From [Mycobacterium] nativiensis (GTDB lineage: Bacteria; Actinomycetota; Actinomycetes; Mycobacteriales; Mycobacteriaceae), in assembly GCF_020172685.1 (NCBI RefSeq), contig NZ_CP083986.1:5128431-5183885 (forward strand): 55,455 nucleotides of DNA, in the 5' to 3' direction. The position numbers and the translations under genes were made by a program. The notes below the pieces were generated by a model. The model was given only the letters and a program-made list of their open reading frames with translations, did not search any database and had not been told where the DNA came from. This document shows, in pieces, positions 16,440 through 25,575 of the stretch; the first letter of the stretch is position 1; the number at the start of each line of letters is the position of its first letter.

Positions 16440-18102
16440 CGCGCCCGCCCTCGACTTGCCAGGATCGATCCAGCCGGACGTTCTGCAGCATCCGGCGGTC
16501 GTGGGTCACCAGCAGCAACGCGCCGTCGTAGGTCTCCAGCGCCTGCTCGAGCTGCTCGATGGCGGGCAGATCGAGATGGTTGGTCGGCTCGTCGAGGACC
16601 AGGACATTGGTGCCGCGGGCTTGCAGCAACGCCAGGCCGGCGCGAGTGCGCTCGCCGGGCGAGAGATCGTCGACCGCGCGTTCCACGTGGTCGGCGGTCA
16701 GCCCGAACTTCGCCAGCAGGGTTCGCACGTCGGCGGTCGTCCAGTCCGGCACCTGCTGCTCGAAGCGGTCGACCAGACGGGCGGAGCCGGTGAAATCGGC
16801 GCGCGCCTGGTCGATTTCACCGATCGCGACGTTGGCGCCCAGACTCACGCGGCCCGCATCGGGCTCCCGGCGGCCGAGCAACAGCCGCAGCAGGGTCGAC
16901 TTTCCGGCGCCGTTGGGGCCGACGATACCGATCCGCTCGCCGGCATCTACCTGTAGCGATACCGGGCCCAGAACGAAATCACCCTGCCGCACAACAGCAT
17001 TGTCGAGTGTCGCGACGACCGAACTCGACCGCGGCGCGGCACCGATGGTGAACTGCAGGGTCCATTCCTTGCGGGGTTCGACCACTTCCTCGAGCCGGGC
17101 GATCCGGCTCTCCATCTGCCGCACCTTCTGCGCCTGCTTTTCACTGGACTCGGTGGCGGCGCGGCGCCGGATCTTGTCGTTGTCGGGGGCCTTACGCATG
17201 GCGTTACGGACGCCCTGACTGGACCATTCCCGCTGGATGCGGGCCCGTGCGACCAGGTCGGCCTTCTTCTCGGCGAACTCGTCGTACTGTTCCCGCCGGT
17301 GCCGACGGTTGATCTCGCGTTCCTCCAGGTAGCTTTCATACCCGCCGCCGAAGACCGTGTTGGTGTTTTGAGCGAGATCCAGTTCCAGGACGCGAGTGAC
17401 GCAGCGGGACAAGAACTCCCGGTCGTGGCTGACCAGCACCACCCCGCCACGCAGGTCGCGGACGAACTGCTCCAGGCGGGCCAGCCCGTCCAGGTCGAGG
17501 TCGTTGGTCGGCTCATCGAGCAGGACGATGTCGAACCGCGACAGCATCAGGGCGGCCAAGCCCACCCGGGCAGCCTGGCCACCCGAGAGCCCGGTCATCA
17601 GTGTCGACTCCGGCTGCACCGCCTCGGAGTCCAGGCCCAGGTCGGCCAGCACCGCGGGTAGCCGTTCGTCGAGGTCAGCGGCCCCGGTGGCCAGCCAGTG
17701 ATCCAGCGCCACCGAGTAGGCCTCTCCCGGATCGAGGGCGGGATCGGTACCCGCGGCTGCTTGATCCGGATCGGCCAGGGCGGCGGCCGCGGCGTCCATG
17801 GCACGGGCCGCCTGTGCACAGCCGGTCCGGCGCGCGATGTAGGCGCCGACGGTCTCGCCTTCCACCCGCTCGTGTTCCTGCGGCAGCCAGCCGACGAACG
17901 CGTCGGCGGGGGCGGCGCTGACCGAACCGGCGAGCGGCGCGAGCGCGCCGGCCAGGATCCGCAGCAGGGTGCTCTTACCGGCGCCGTTGACGCCCACCAC
18001 GCCGATCACGTCGCCCGGCGCCACGGTCAGGTCGAGTCCCTCGAACAGGGTGCGGTGGGCGAAGCCGCCGGCCACATTCTTCGCGACAAGCGTTGCGGTC
18101 AT
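16426..18102 (-). CDS. ABC-F family ATP-binding protein (Rv1473-like)
   Basis: A 558-residue protein with two nucleotide-binding domains and no membrane segments, as in ABC-F translation and antibiotic-resistance factors. Domain 1: Walker A GVNGAGKST, signature LSGGQ, Walker B LLDEPTNDLD. Domain 2: GPNGAGKST, LSPGER, VLDEPTNHLD. A charged linker of about 70 residues (EEREINRRHRREQYDEFAEK onward) lies between them. The N terminus strongly resembles M. tuberculosis Rv1473 from memory. It probably acts on ribosomes rather than in transport. ATG 18102 chosen; the longer upstream frame is antisense-like. Confidence 0.87.
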   Translation of the reverse strand: MTATLVAKNVAGGFAHRTLFEGLDLTVAPGDVIGVVGVNGAGKSTLLRILAGALAPLAGSVSAAPADAFVGWLPQEHERVEGETVGAYIARRTGCAQAARAMDAAAAALADPDQAAAGTDPALDPGEAYSVALDHWLATGAADLDERLPAVLADLGLDSEAVQPESTLMTGLSGGQAARVGLAALMLSRFDIVLLDEPTNDLDLDGLARLEQFVRDLRGGVVLVSHDREFLSRCVTRVLELDLAQNTNTVFGGGYESYLEEREINRRHRREQYDEFAEKKADLVARARIQREWSSQGVRNAMRKAPDNDKIRRRAATESSEKQAQKVRQMESRIARLEEVVEPRKEWTLQFTIGAAPRSSSVVATLDNAVVRQGDFVLGPVSLQVDAGERIGIVGPNGAGKSTLLRLLLGRREPDAGRVSLGANVAIGEIDQARADFTGSARLVDRFEQQVPDWTTADVRTLLAKFGLTADHVERAVDDLSPGERTRAGLALLQARGTNVLVLDEPTNHLDLPAIEQLEQALETYDGALLLVTHDRRMLQNVRLDRSWQVEGGRVTEL

Positions 18103-18124
18103 CCGTACATGGTCGCAGCAATGC

Positions 18125-20110
18125 TCAGCGGTTGCGGTTCCACTCCAGCCAGCCCACGCCGGTGCGCCCGTCGGCCATCGTGATCCGCGCCCACGCACGC
18201 GGGAACTGGCTGATCCGGCCGTCGGCCGATTCCAGGCGCACCGGTGCGTGCGCGATGATCTCCGCGTTGGCCACCAGGCCGGTGGGCTGCAGGCGCAGCA
18301 TCGTGGACACCGGCAGGTCGTCGGCACCGAAGGCCTCCTCAGCCGACACCGACTGCAGTTCGGTCAAGCCGGCGTCGTCCTGGACGTAGCCGATACCCAC
18401 CGGTGGCATGCCCGGGATCCGGACGTCGACGCCGTGCAGCTGGGTGCCGTCGTCGAGGTGCAGGGCACTCCACACCCAATCCATCCCCCACCAGTCCCGC
18501 ACTCCCCAGGAATGGTCGCGCTGACCGGGTACCGCCGATATCGCGTGGGTGGTGCCGTTCACCGTGACCGAACCGGTGACTGTGCACGGGATTTCGAAGC
18601 GCGGTGTGATCCGGTACTGATAGGGCCGCCCGACCGTCGTCCACTGCAGATCCATGCTCAACCGCGCCGGACGGCCGGTCTCGTTGCGCAGTAATCCCGC
18701 CGGATCGTCATAAGCCTGGCCTTCGCCGGTCACCGTCACCCGGTAGCGGCGCAACGGTTCGATGACCTGCTGGGTCAGGGTGATGCCGGCGGTGCTCACC
18801 GCGAACGGATCAGCCGGCAGCTCGGCACGGAAGTCATTGAGCGCCACGGTGGGCATGCCGGGACCGCACAGCAGGGCGTTCACCCAGGCGTGGTTCTCGT
18901 TGGGGTACAACCCCAACCGGATCCAACCGCCGATCTGTCCACCCTCGTCGACGAAGTCGAAATACCAGCTCTCGTTCCACAGCGGCTCGGGCGCGGGCGG
19001 GTGCGGGTGCTCGTCGGACTCGGCCGGCACCAGCGGGTCCGGTACCGCGGGGGCGGGCAGTACCGCCAACGCATCGGTGTCCAACACCTGGGCGCAGTGC
19101 CGAGCGAGCATGGTCATGAACATGTCGTCGCCACGCTCGGTCTGCCCGACCAGCATGGACGACACGATCGCCATCATCACCCCGAAGAAGCTCTGCCGGC
19201 GCAACCCGTCGCGCACTTCCGCGGCAGTCACCCCGGCCTCCGGTCCGCGGCCGGCCAGGTACGCCTCGATAAATTCCGCGGAGTTCGCCCGGCGGACTTC
19301 GACCGGCAGCGCGCAGCCCAGGAAGTAGGCGAGGTCGACGAACGCCGGCGCCCACGTCACGGTCTGCCAATCGACCACCGTCAGGGCGCGTGCTGCGCCG
19401 GCCTCACCGAGCAGCATGTTGTCCAGCCGATAGTCACCGTGCACCAGGCCGTGCGGCTGCTGTTCCTCGGCGGCCACGTAGGCGTCGAAACTGTTGACCA
19501 GCCGGTCACAGACCGTGCGCTGCTCGTCGGTGATCCGCCCCGCGTAGCGGTCCAGAAATCCTGCGTACAGCGCGGTGATCAGCGCCTGGTTGATCGGGGA
19601 TTCCCGGTTGAGCCACGCCACGCCGGCCAGATCGGTATCGGCTTGCAGCGAGGAGTGCATCCGGCCCAGCTCGGAGACCGCCAGCAGCGCCTGATCGACG
19701 GTGGCGCCGGCGATGTCGTCACCCGGCTTCGCCGGCGCAGCATCCTCGAGCAGCAGGTCGAAGATGCCGGTGTCGGTGTCGATCGCGGCGTGATAGCAGT
19801 GCGAGATCGGACCGGACAGTCGCGGGGCGATATCGGTGTAGAAGCCGACCTCACGCTGGTAGAGCCCGAGCGTCAACCCGGTTTGGCGACTGGTCGGTTC
19901 ACGGGCGGCGACCTTGAGCACCAGCGACGGAGGCCCGGAGCTTTCCTGCGCGTAATCCAGGCTCAGCCGATAGCACTCGCTCATCTGTCCGGTGCCGATC
20001 TGCTCGGCCCGGAACCCGGTCACGGTCGTCCCGCCGAGCACGGCGGTCAGCCATTCGGGGGTCAGATCTGAGGGAGATTCGATCGGGGCCGCGTCGTGGT
20101 GAGTCTGCAC
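18125..20110 (-). CDS. APH-like phosphotransferase fused to a C-terminal DUF7064/7065-type lipocalin-like domain
   Basis: A 661-residue two-part protein. Residues about 15-345 are an aminoglycoside/ecdysteroid-kinase-like fold with likely Lys66, Glu87, the Brenner loop HGDYRLDNML (Asp226, Asn231) and VDWQT (Asp247) for metal. Residues about 370-661 are beta-rich, with PGQRDHSWGVRDWWGMDW and PNENHAWVN, like the AttH/DUF7064-7065 domains. The substrate is unknown; a small hydroxylated lipid or steroid is a reasonable guess. Start is GTG 20110, six bases after TACGTT, consistent with a leaderless transcript. Confidence 0.75.
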   Translation of the reverse strand: MQTHHDAAPIESPSDLTPEWLTAVLGGTTVTGFRAEQIGTGQMSECYRLSLDYAQESSGPPSLVLKVAAREPTSRQTGLTLGLYQREVGFYTDIAPRLSGPISHCYHAAIDTDTGIFDLLLEDAAPAKPGDDIAGATVDQALLAVSELGRMHSSLQADTDLAGVAWLNRESPINQALITALYAGFLDRYAGRITDEQRTVCDRLVNSFDAYVAAEEQQPHGLVHGDYRLDNMLLGEAGAARALTVVDWQTVTWAPAFVDLAYFLGCALPVEVRRANSAEFIEAYLAGRGPEAGVTAAEVRDGLRRQSFFGVMMAIVSSMLVGQTERGDDMFMTMLARHCAQVLDTDALAVLPAPAVPDPLVPAESDEHPHPPAPEPLWNESWYFDFVDEGGQIGGWIRLGLYPNENHAWVNALLCGPGMPTVALNDFRAELPADPFAVSTAGITLTQQVIEPLRRYRVTVTGEGQAYDDPAGLLRNETGRPARLSMDLQWTTVGRPYQYRITPRFEIPCTVTGSVTVNGTTHAISAVPGQRDHSWGVRDWWGMDWVWSALHLDDGTQLHGVDVRIPGMPPVGIGYVQDDAGLTELQSVSAEEAFGADDLPVSTMLRLQPTGLVANAEIIAHAPVRLESADGRISQFPRAWARITMADGRTGVGWLEWNRNR

Positions 20111-20116
20111 TCGATC

Positions 20117-20122
20117 AACGTA
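20117..20122 (-). promoter_or_regulatory. -10 element for leaderless transcript of the kinase fusion gene
   Basis: TACGTT on the minus strand fits TANNNT and ends six bases before GTG 20110, the spacing typical of mycobacterial leaderless starts. Confidence 0.45.
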
Positions 20123-20168
20123 TGACGAGAGTGCAGCTCTGTCTTCGAGTTCGGGCGTTCGGGGTTCG

Positions 20169-20972
20169 TTACCGGTCCAGATCCCACTGGCCGAAATCGG
20201 CTGCGAGAACGTCGTCTACGTCGACGTGTATGTCGTCGATCATGAAGCCCGGGTCGGTTGCGGTGACGATCTCTCGCTGAAACAGCACGGCCGTCGGCTC
20301 GCGGTCTCCCCCGGACCACGCCCTGGTCTGCCAGGCCCACCGGTGGCCCGGACTGGTCGAGTGCCCGATGACATCGTCGGCGACCGCCCACGCGAGCTGG
20401 CGGGCGCCGCCGTAGATTCCGGTGCGAGCCACCCCCAGCACCGAATTGATGCCGCGAAACCACTGGACCGCCAGGCTTTTCCACGCCTTGGAATCGATGT
20501 CCTCGTCGACGCTGAAGAAGATCGGGGCGGTCTGCGGTCCCCCGGCCGTGGTGTGCAGCCGCAGCGCCGTCCGGGCGTCGGCCACCCCGCCGTCGTAGCC
20601 GCGGGTGAAGTCCGACGGCGAAGACACCCATCCGGGCTTGCCGAACTGGTAGCAGCTGACGACCTGCAGGCCAGCGGCTCGTAGCCGATCGGTGTAGTCG
20701 CGGGTGGCGGGCTTGAAATCGAACGTGGCACCCGGACGCAGCTCGGAGACGTAGACCAGTGCCCCGTGAAAGCCGGCCGCCTTGAGCTGCTCGGGTGAGA
20801 CCAACCGGTCGGCGAAGTCGACGAGCCGCAGACCTTCGGCCCCGGCCCTCGGGGCGCCGGCCATCACCCCGAGGGCTCCGGGAACGGCCAGTACCGGCGT
20901 GAGCAGCGCGGTGTACTTGAGGAAGTCGCGCCGGGAAACCGATCGCGTCACAACGCGAGCGTAGCCGCGCAT
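20169..20972 (-). CDS. Tat-exported DUF1906 protein (Rv2525c-like), paralogue 1
   Basis: A 267-residue protein with a twin-arginine signal (SRRDFLKYTALLTPVLAVPG, cleavage near residue 45) followed by a DUF1906 glycoside-hydrolase-like barrel: FADRLVSPEQLKAAGFHGAL, SCYQFGKP, FFSVDEDID, WFRGINSVLG, GHRWAWQTRAWS and a C-terminal DDVLAADFGQWD. Rv2525c is the tuberculosis relative, an exported protein implicated in cell-wall biology, probably acting on peptidoglycan or arabinogalactan. A second paralogue lies at 27195-28004. The exact start codon is uncertain (a GTG nearer the RR motif is possible). Confidence 0.85.
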   Translation of the reverse strand: MRGYARVVTRSVSRRDFLKYTALLTPVLAVPGALGVMAGAPRAGAEGLRLVDFADRLVSPEQLKAAGFHGALVYVSELRPGATFDFKPATRDYTDRLRAAGLQVVSCYQFGKPGWVSSPSDFTRGYDGGVADARTALRLHTTAGGPQTAPIFFSVDEDIDSKAWKSLAVQWFRGINSVLGVARTGIYGGARQLAWAVADDVIGHSTSPGHRWAWQTRAWSGGDREPTAVLFQREIVTATDPGFMIDDIHVDVDDVLAADFGQWDLDR

Positions 20973-21015
20973 TCCCGGTGCCGGAGCCGATTGTCGACGG
21001 CGCTGGCCACCCCCG

Positions 21016-21612
21016 TCAGCGGTCGTGTCCGGCGTGGCCCGAGCGGACCAGCGCGTTGCCGGGACGCAAGAAACCTGGCTGCTGCAACCGGCGGACGGCC
21101 CGCACCACGCCCGAAGGGATCACCCGCTTGAAGAAGACGCCGGCGCCGAAGGCGTCCCGCACCTCTTTGACATAGGACCGTGGGAGTCCGAACCTGATCA
21201 TGCCCTGGCTCACATCGATGAGGTCGGCTCGGCGAACTGCCTCCACCAGCGGCGCGTAGGGACGGGAGGGACCGTAACCGGCCATCCGATGATGCTGGGC
21301 GACAACGAGCGCCAACTCGTCCGACCAGGCCTCTCGGCCGGTCTCCCGGAGCCACAAGTCCTGCGCCTCGATCGACGGCACCAGATAGTCGAGCGTGTCG
21401 AATGCGGCCAGGTCGTGAAATGCTGCGGCGATCGCAAGTTTGTCATCGCGGTCGGGCCGCTGCGGCGTCAGCGCGCGAGCGAAATTGATGACCCGGTACA
21501 CGTGCGCTTTGTATGCGTCCCAACCGATGTCGTCGCCACCGGCTCGATGGCGGTGAGACTCGAGGATCTCCTCGGCCAGCGGCACGCTGCGAACGATCTC
21601 CGGCAAGGCCAT
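21016..21612 (-). CDS. HD-domain protein (putative phosphohydrolase)
   Basis: A 198-residue protein with a metal-binding HD fold: His37 in YKAHVYRVINFA, the His66-Asp67 pair in AAFHDLAAFDT and later histidines in VVAQHHRMAGYG. The family contains nucleotide and cyclic-nucleotide phosphohydrolases; no substrate can be assigned. ATG 21612 follows TAGTGT by six bases, so translation is probably leaderless. It precedes the Tat DUF1906 gene on the same strand by 43 bases. Confidence 0.8.
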   Translation of the reverse strand: MALPEIVRSVPLAEEILESHRHRAGGDDIGWDAYKAHVYRVINFARALTPQRPDRDDKLAIAAAFHDLAAFDTLDYLVPSIEAQDLWLRETGREAWSDELALVVAQHHRMAGYGPSRPYAPLVEAVRRADLIDVSQGMIRFGLPRSYVKEVRDAFGAGVFFKRVIPSGVVRAVRRLQQPGFLRPGNALVRSGHAGHDR

Positions 21613-21618
21613 GACGCC

Positions 21619-21624
21619 ACACTA
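21619..21624 (-). promoter_or_regulatory. -10 element for leaderless HD-domain gene
   Basis: Minus-strand TAGTGT (TANNNT) ends six bases before ATG 21612, with no ribosome site between. Confidence 0.45.
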
Positions 21625-21656
21625 GCCCTGGCACGGCGTACCTGACAGCGGTGCGC

Positions 21657-22577
21657 TCAGGCCTTTGTGATCACCGATTCGCCGAAGCGCGCTATCGCAT
21701 CGATCGCGTGATCGAGGCTGTCTCCGGGCAGGGCGACCTGTGTCCAGGTGACCCCGAGTTCAGCGAGACGGCCCAGACCATCCAGATAGGCCTCGGCGTC
21801 GAAATCGTCGTACCCGAGGCGGCCACCGGCCAGGTTCGAGAAGCAGACGTCGATGGCCGACCAGTCCCGGCCGACTTCATCGCAGCGCCGTTTCAGGTCA
21901 TCGACGCCTGCCGCCAGCGCTTCGAGGGAATCCATTGCGGCGGTCCGCGCCGTGCCGGCCAGGCCCGCCGGCGCCGCGAACGGCACCCACCCGTTGCCGC
22001 GGGTGGCGACACGTTGTCGAGCTCGGCCGGTGTTACCGCCGATCCAGATCGGCGGGTGCGGGGTGGTGACCGGGCGTGGATGGGCGGTGATCCCTCTGGC
22101 ACGGAAGTGTCTGCCCTCGAACGACACGTCGTCGCCGGTCCAAATCGCCCTGATCACATCCAGGCTCTCTTCGACCAGTGCGGTGCGCTCCTCGAAATCG
22201 ACGCCCAGCGCGGCGAATTCACCCCTGAGGTAGCCCACGCCGATCGCCAGGGTGAAACGGCCACCGGACAGCAGGTCCAGGGTCGCTCCCGACTTCGCCA
22301 CCACGAACGGGTTGCGGTACGGCAGGACGACGACGTTTGGGATGAAGCGCAGCGTGCGGGTGTGTGCCGCTGCGAATCCCATTGCCACGAATGGGTCCAG
22401 GCTGTCGTGGCCACCGGCGTCGAGCCATCGTTGGGTCGGCGCCGGGTGGTCGGTGAAACCCATGGCGCCGAATCCGGCGGCTTCGGCGGCCCGTGCTACC
22501 GCCGTAATTCCCGATGGAGACGCCAATTGCGGATCGCAGGGATGCGTGATGATCGGGTAGGTGAACGCGAACCGCAT
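21657..22577 (-). CDS. LLM-class F420-dependent oxidoreductase (TIGR03619 type)
   Basis: A 306-residue luciferase-like barrel enzyme: AVARAAEAAGFGAMGFTDHP, RTLRFIPNVVVLPYRNPFVV, KSGATLDLLSGGRFTLAIGV, GYLRGEFAALG and PPIWIGGNTGRARQRVATRG. The sequence fits F420-dependent family members that reduce or oxidise alcohols and ring systems. It is the last gene of a TesB-VOC-LLM operon, 12 bases after the VOC gene. Distinct from the LLM gene at 14065-14931; the two are only distantly alike. Confidence 0.87.
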   Translation of the reverse strand: MRFAFTYPIITHPCDPQLASPSGITAVARAAEAAGFGAMGFTDHPAPTQRWLDAGGHDSLDPFVAMGFAAAHTRTLRFIPNVVVLPYRNPFVVAKSGATLDLLSGGRFTLAIGVGYLRGEFAALGVDFEERTALVEESLDVIRAIWTGDDVSFEGRHFRARGITAHPRPVTTPHPPIWIGGNTGRARQRVATRGNGWVPFAAPAGLAGTARTAAMDSLEALAAGVDDLKRRCDEVGRDWSAIDVCFSNLAGGRLGYDDFDAEAYLDGLGRLAELGVTWTQVALPGDSLDHAIDAIARFGESVITKA

Positions 22578-22589
22578 GTGGTCCCTCCG

Positions 22590-23186
22590 TCAGTTCGGCT
22601 CGCCGGGGAGCCGATAGCCCTCGCGGGTCAGAATCCGAATCGGGTCGGTGCCGTCCCAGCCCTGGCAGGTACGCGTGATCTTGGCGAGGTTCACCTGGAA
22701 ACTGGGCTTCTCCTCGACGATCTCGGTGAAGAAGCCGAACTCCGCGACGGTGTCGATGAAGGCCACCCGCTGCCCGGGATTGGTGAATTCGCAAGCCAGC
22801 TCATAGTTCTGGTCCAGGTAGTGGGCGACTTTGGCGTCATAGTCCCGGGTCAGTGTCGATACCTGGTGGAACCCGAACGGGTGGCGGGCATGCTGCGTTG
22901 CCATATCGGCGAACACCGAGCCGCCCTCGGTGTAGTCCTGGATGAGTTCGATCTGCACGGGTCCGGCCTGAGCGACGCCGATGCGGACGTCGATGTTGGT
23001 GTCGGCGCCGCGATAGCGGCATGAACTCTGCACGCGCGGCATGATGTGGAACGGCCCGACACCGAACACCTGCACCCAACGCGCGGCCGCACTCATCAAG
23101 TCCGGGACAACAAATCCCAGTTGGAAATACCGGAATTCCCCTTTGGGCCACCGTTGTTCGAACAGCGGCAAGACCGGGCCCGTCAC
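22590..23186 (-). CDS. VOC (glyoxalase/bleomycin resistance-like) family protein
   Basis: A 198-residue vicinal-oxygen-chelate protein: FQLGFVVPDLMSAAARWVQV, GPFHIM, VQIELIQDYT, FGFHQVSTLTRDYDA and FIDTVAEFGFFTEIVEE. The His and Glu positions (FHQV, QIELI, FFTEIVE) are consistent with metal binding; family activities include epimerase, dioxygenase and lyase reactions. Start is GTG 23186, overlapping the TesB stop (GTGA). Operon context suggests handling a CoA-derived or keto intermediate (inference). Confidence 0.8.
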   Translation of the reverse strand: MTGPVLPLFEQRWPKGEFRYFQLGFVVPDLMSAAARWVQVFGVGPFHIMPRVQSSCRYRGADTNIDVRIGVAQAGPVQIELIQDYTEGGSVFADMATQHARHPFGFHQVSTLTRDYDAKVAHYLDQNYELACEFTNPGQRVAFIDTVAEFGFFTEIVEEKPSFQVNLAKITRTCQGWDGTDPIRILTREGYRLPGEPN

Positions 23187-24145
23187 GATCCCTCCGAGCC
23201 GGGCGCGGGCCGCGGCCGGATGAGCACCTCTTGGGCGGTACTGGCCACATGCCGGCCGGAGACGTCGACGATGGTTCCGTGCACCAGGGCGCGATCGCCG
23301 CCACCTCCGACGGTCTGCTGGGTGTAGAGATGCCATTGATCGAAGCGCACCGGGCGGTGCAGCCAGATGCTGTGGTCGAGGGTCAACCCCATGTGGGTGC
23401 CGTAACCGACGCGGTGCGGGTGTGCGCGAACAGCCGTGTCCACCAGCAGATAATCGCTGGCATAGGCCAGCAGCACGGCGTGCTCCTGCGGTCCACCGTC
23501 GATGGCGCGCGGCAGGCGCATCCAGTGTGCGCGCTGACCGGGGGCCTGTGCGCCGCCGAGGAAGATGGGCGCTTCGGCGATGCGCATCTCCAGCGGCGCC
23601 GGCCGGTCGATCCAGGTGCTCGCCGGGCCGGCCAGCTCGGGCGGGGCCTGCTGCGCCCAGTGCTGCAGCAGCGGAAGGGTTTCCGGCGCGGGAGCCGCGA
23701 CTGCCACGGTGGCGTCGTCTGCGATTTCGGGGTTGGCGTCGAAGGACACCGTCGCTGTCAACAGCGTCCGGCCGTCCTGCTGGACTGTTACCTGCCGGAT
23801 CGACATCGTGCGTCCGTCGCGGGTGCGATCGACCGTGATGTCCAGCGGCGCGGTCGGTTGCCCGGGACGCAGGAATGACGCATGGATCGAATGCGGTGCG
23901 AACCCGGTGATGGTGCCGGCGGCCGCGGAGATGGCCTGCGCGACGAGTTGCCCACCGAAGAGCCGGCCGAATCTGCTGGGCTCGTTGCCCGCCTGAAATC
24001 GGTCGGTGCCGGTCAGTCGCAGCGTCAGCACCTGCTGCACCTCGTCGAGCGCGCTCAACGTGGCCTTCTCCAACGGGCTACCGGAGTCGCGGAGGGTTCC
24101 CCGGTAATCCGCGCGTGCGTCGGCCTCGGCCGGCGGCGGTCTCAT
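23183..24145 (-). CDS. Acyl-CoA thioesterase II (TesB family)
   Basis: A 320-residue double-hotdog thioesterase: N-terminal hot-dog with FGRLFGGQLVAQAISAAAGT and PHSIHASFLRPGQPT, C-terminal hot-dog with LAYASDYLLVD and MGLTLDHSIWLHRPVRFDQW, the usual TesB landmarks including the Asp of ASDYLLVD. It hydrolyses acyl-CoA to free acid and CoA. First gene of the operon, with GAGGAG before ATG 24145. Divergent from a TetR gene across a 112-base gap with an inverted repeat. Confidence 0.9.
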   Translation of the reverse strand: MRPPPAEADARADYRGTLRDSGSPLEKATLSALDEVQQVLTLRLTGTDRFQAGNEPSRFGRLFGGQLVAQAISAAAGTITGFAPHSIHASFLRPGQPTAPLDITVDRTRDGRTMSIRQVTVQQDGRTLLTATVSFDANPEIADDATVAVAAPAPETLPLLQHWAQQAPPELAGPASTWIDRPAPLEMRIAEAPIFLGGAQAPGQRAHWMRLPRAIDGGPQEHAVLLAYASDYLLVDTAVRAHPHRVGYGTHMGLTLDHSIWLHRPVRFDQWHLYTQQTVGGGGDRALVHGTIVDVSGRHVASTAQEVLIRPRPAPGSEGS

Positions 24146-24220
24146 GGCGTCCTCCTCATGGCTGATCCCGAATCCCTACCAACCGGCGAGGCGGCTCGCT
24201 CACTCATTTAAGTAAGACAT

Positions 24221-24234
24221 TTGACTTAGGTCAA
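24221..24234. promoter_or_regulatory. TTGAC-N4-GTCAA inverted repeat in TesB/TetR divergent promoter
   Basis: Five-base perfect arms 24221-24225 and 24230-24234, in the gap between divergent starts at 24145 and 24258, inside an A+T-rich stretch that resembles promoter DNA. Candidate binding site for the adjacent TetR. Confidence 0.45.
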
Positions 24235-24257
24235 GGGTGCGCGGTTGGCTGATCGCC

Positions 24258-24905
24258 ATGCCGACATCGACGCGCAGCCCGCGCTCCTCCCGCGCGGGCA
24301 GCACGCGGGAGGCGCTGTTGGGTGCGGCCGAGCGGTTGATCGCCGAGCGCGGGGTGGAATCCGTGACTCACCGCCAGATCATCGACGCCGCCGGCCAGGG
24401 CAACAACGCCGCGGTGGCGTATCACTTCGGCACCAAGAAGGATCTGGTGCGGGCGATCGATGCCAGCCACGCGGGGTACATCGAGGAACTGCGCAGTGGT
24501 CGGGTCGCTGCCGCCGGCGATTCACCCGAGCTGCGCGACTGGGTGGGGTGTCTGGTGCGGCCGCTCACCGATCACCTGGCGGCACTGCCCGGGCCCACCT
24601 GGTATGCGCGATTCGCCGCCCAGGTGATGACCACCCCCGCCTACCGGCGGGTGCTCACCGAGGATGCCCTGGAGTCTGCGACGCTGCGCCACGTCGTTGA
24701 CCGCATCGGCCACGCGGTTCCCGAACTTCCCCGTCATGTGCGCGCCGAACGGGCCATCATGATGCGGACCATGTTGATGTATACCTGCGCGGAGCTCGAG
24801 CGTGGATTCGCCGAAGGCAGCAGGGGACCGCGGGCCGACTGGCGAGGCGCCGCGCATGGCCTGGTCGACGGGATCGTCGGCCTGTGGCAGGCCGCGGCTT
24901 CGTGA
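24258..24905 (+). CDS. TetR-family transcriptional regulator
   Basis: A 215-residue regulator: basic N terminus, helix-turn-helix at about 15-60 (REALLGAAERLIAERGVESV, then HRQIIDAAGQGNNAAVAYHF) and helical effector domain. The 'GQGNNAAVAYHFGTKKDLV' recognition helix is a well-known subgroup. ATG 24258 has no strong ribosome site; GTG 24237 is an alternative. Divergent from the TesB-VOC-LLM operon, which it probably represses. Confidence 0.85.
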   Translation: MPTSTRSPRSSRAGSTREALLGAAERLIAERGVESVTHRQIIDAAGQGNNAAVAYHFGTKKDLVRAIDASHAGYIEELRSGRVAAAGDSPELRDWVGCLVRPLTDHLAALPGPTWYARFAAQVMTTPAYRRVLTEDALESATLRHVVDRIGHAVPELPRHVRAERAIMMRTMLMYTCAELERGFAEGSRGPRADWRGAAHGLVDGIVGLWQAAAS

Positions 24906-25575
24906 CCTGGGATGCATTGCCGCTCCTGATAGTTCGATATCGCGAAGGGCGTCGGACTTCGGCGCCGCAATTCGCAGCTCAACGTCTGTTCGTGGAAGTT
25001 GCTGGTACTCAGCCTATTTCTGCTTGGCCGATGCTTGGCCGCGGCAAATCGGGTGAGTCCGGCAGCCCGCGTTCGAGTTGACTATGCCCACGGTTGATGC
25101 CAACATGGCCCGCGAATGCACCTCGCTAGGTGAGGCGTCTGTGCGGATACAGGCCACTGACCGCCAACGTCGAGAGACGCCCAGGGTCAGGACAGCTCTT
25201 CCCGGCTTAAGGGTTGAGCCCAAGTGGCTTTCGGTTTATGGCCGGATACGCCGTGCAGTGCCAAAGCTCTGACGAGAGGGGTGCCGTCCGGCGGTCTGTG
25301 CCGGTTCGGCTCGTCCCGTGTGCACGCCGCAACGGCATCCCCGTGTGCCCTGGCCGTGAGGAGGTGAGAGCGACATTGAGTCCGAGCGATAGTCCTTATC
25401 CGAGATCGACGACCATTTCGTTCGAATCCGGCCCCGGCGCCGCTACCACCCTCTGATTCGGTTCGCGCCGTCGACGTACCAGCGCTGTCCGCCCTCATGG
25501 ACCTGCGCGGCTTCAGCACGCGAATTTCCCGGTGTAGCGGTGCAATTCGCCGTGCCCACTTCAAGGAGAGTTTCG
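24906..25575. other. 670-base stretch without a supportable gene
   Basis: No reading frame here has protein-like composition on either strand; those present are short, Arg-rich and without motifs. Base composition in the first half is less GC-rich than in flanking genes. The right end should hold the promoter for the PE/PPE pair. I see no tRNA, repeat array or strong hairpin. Confidence 0.5.

Noticed and set aside
25187..25564. 125-codon minus-strand frame upstream of the PE gene
   Set aside because: Composition is Arg/Ala/Thr-rich without secondary-structure pattern, and it has no ribosome site.
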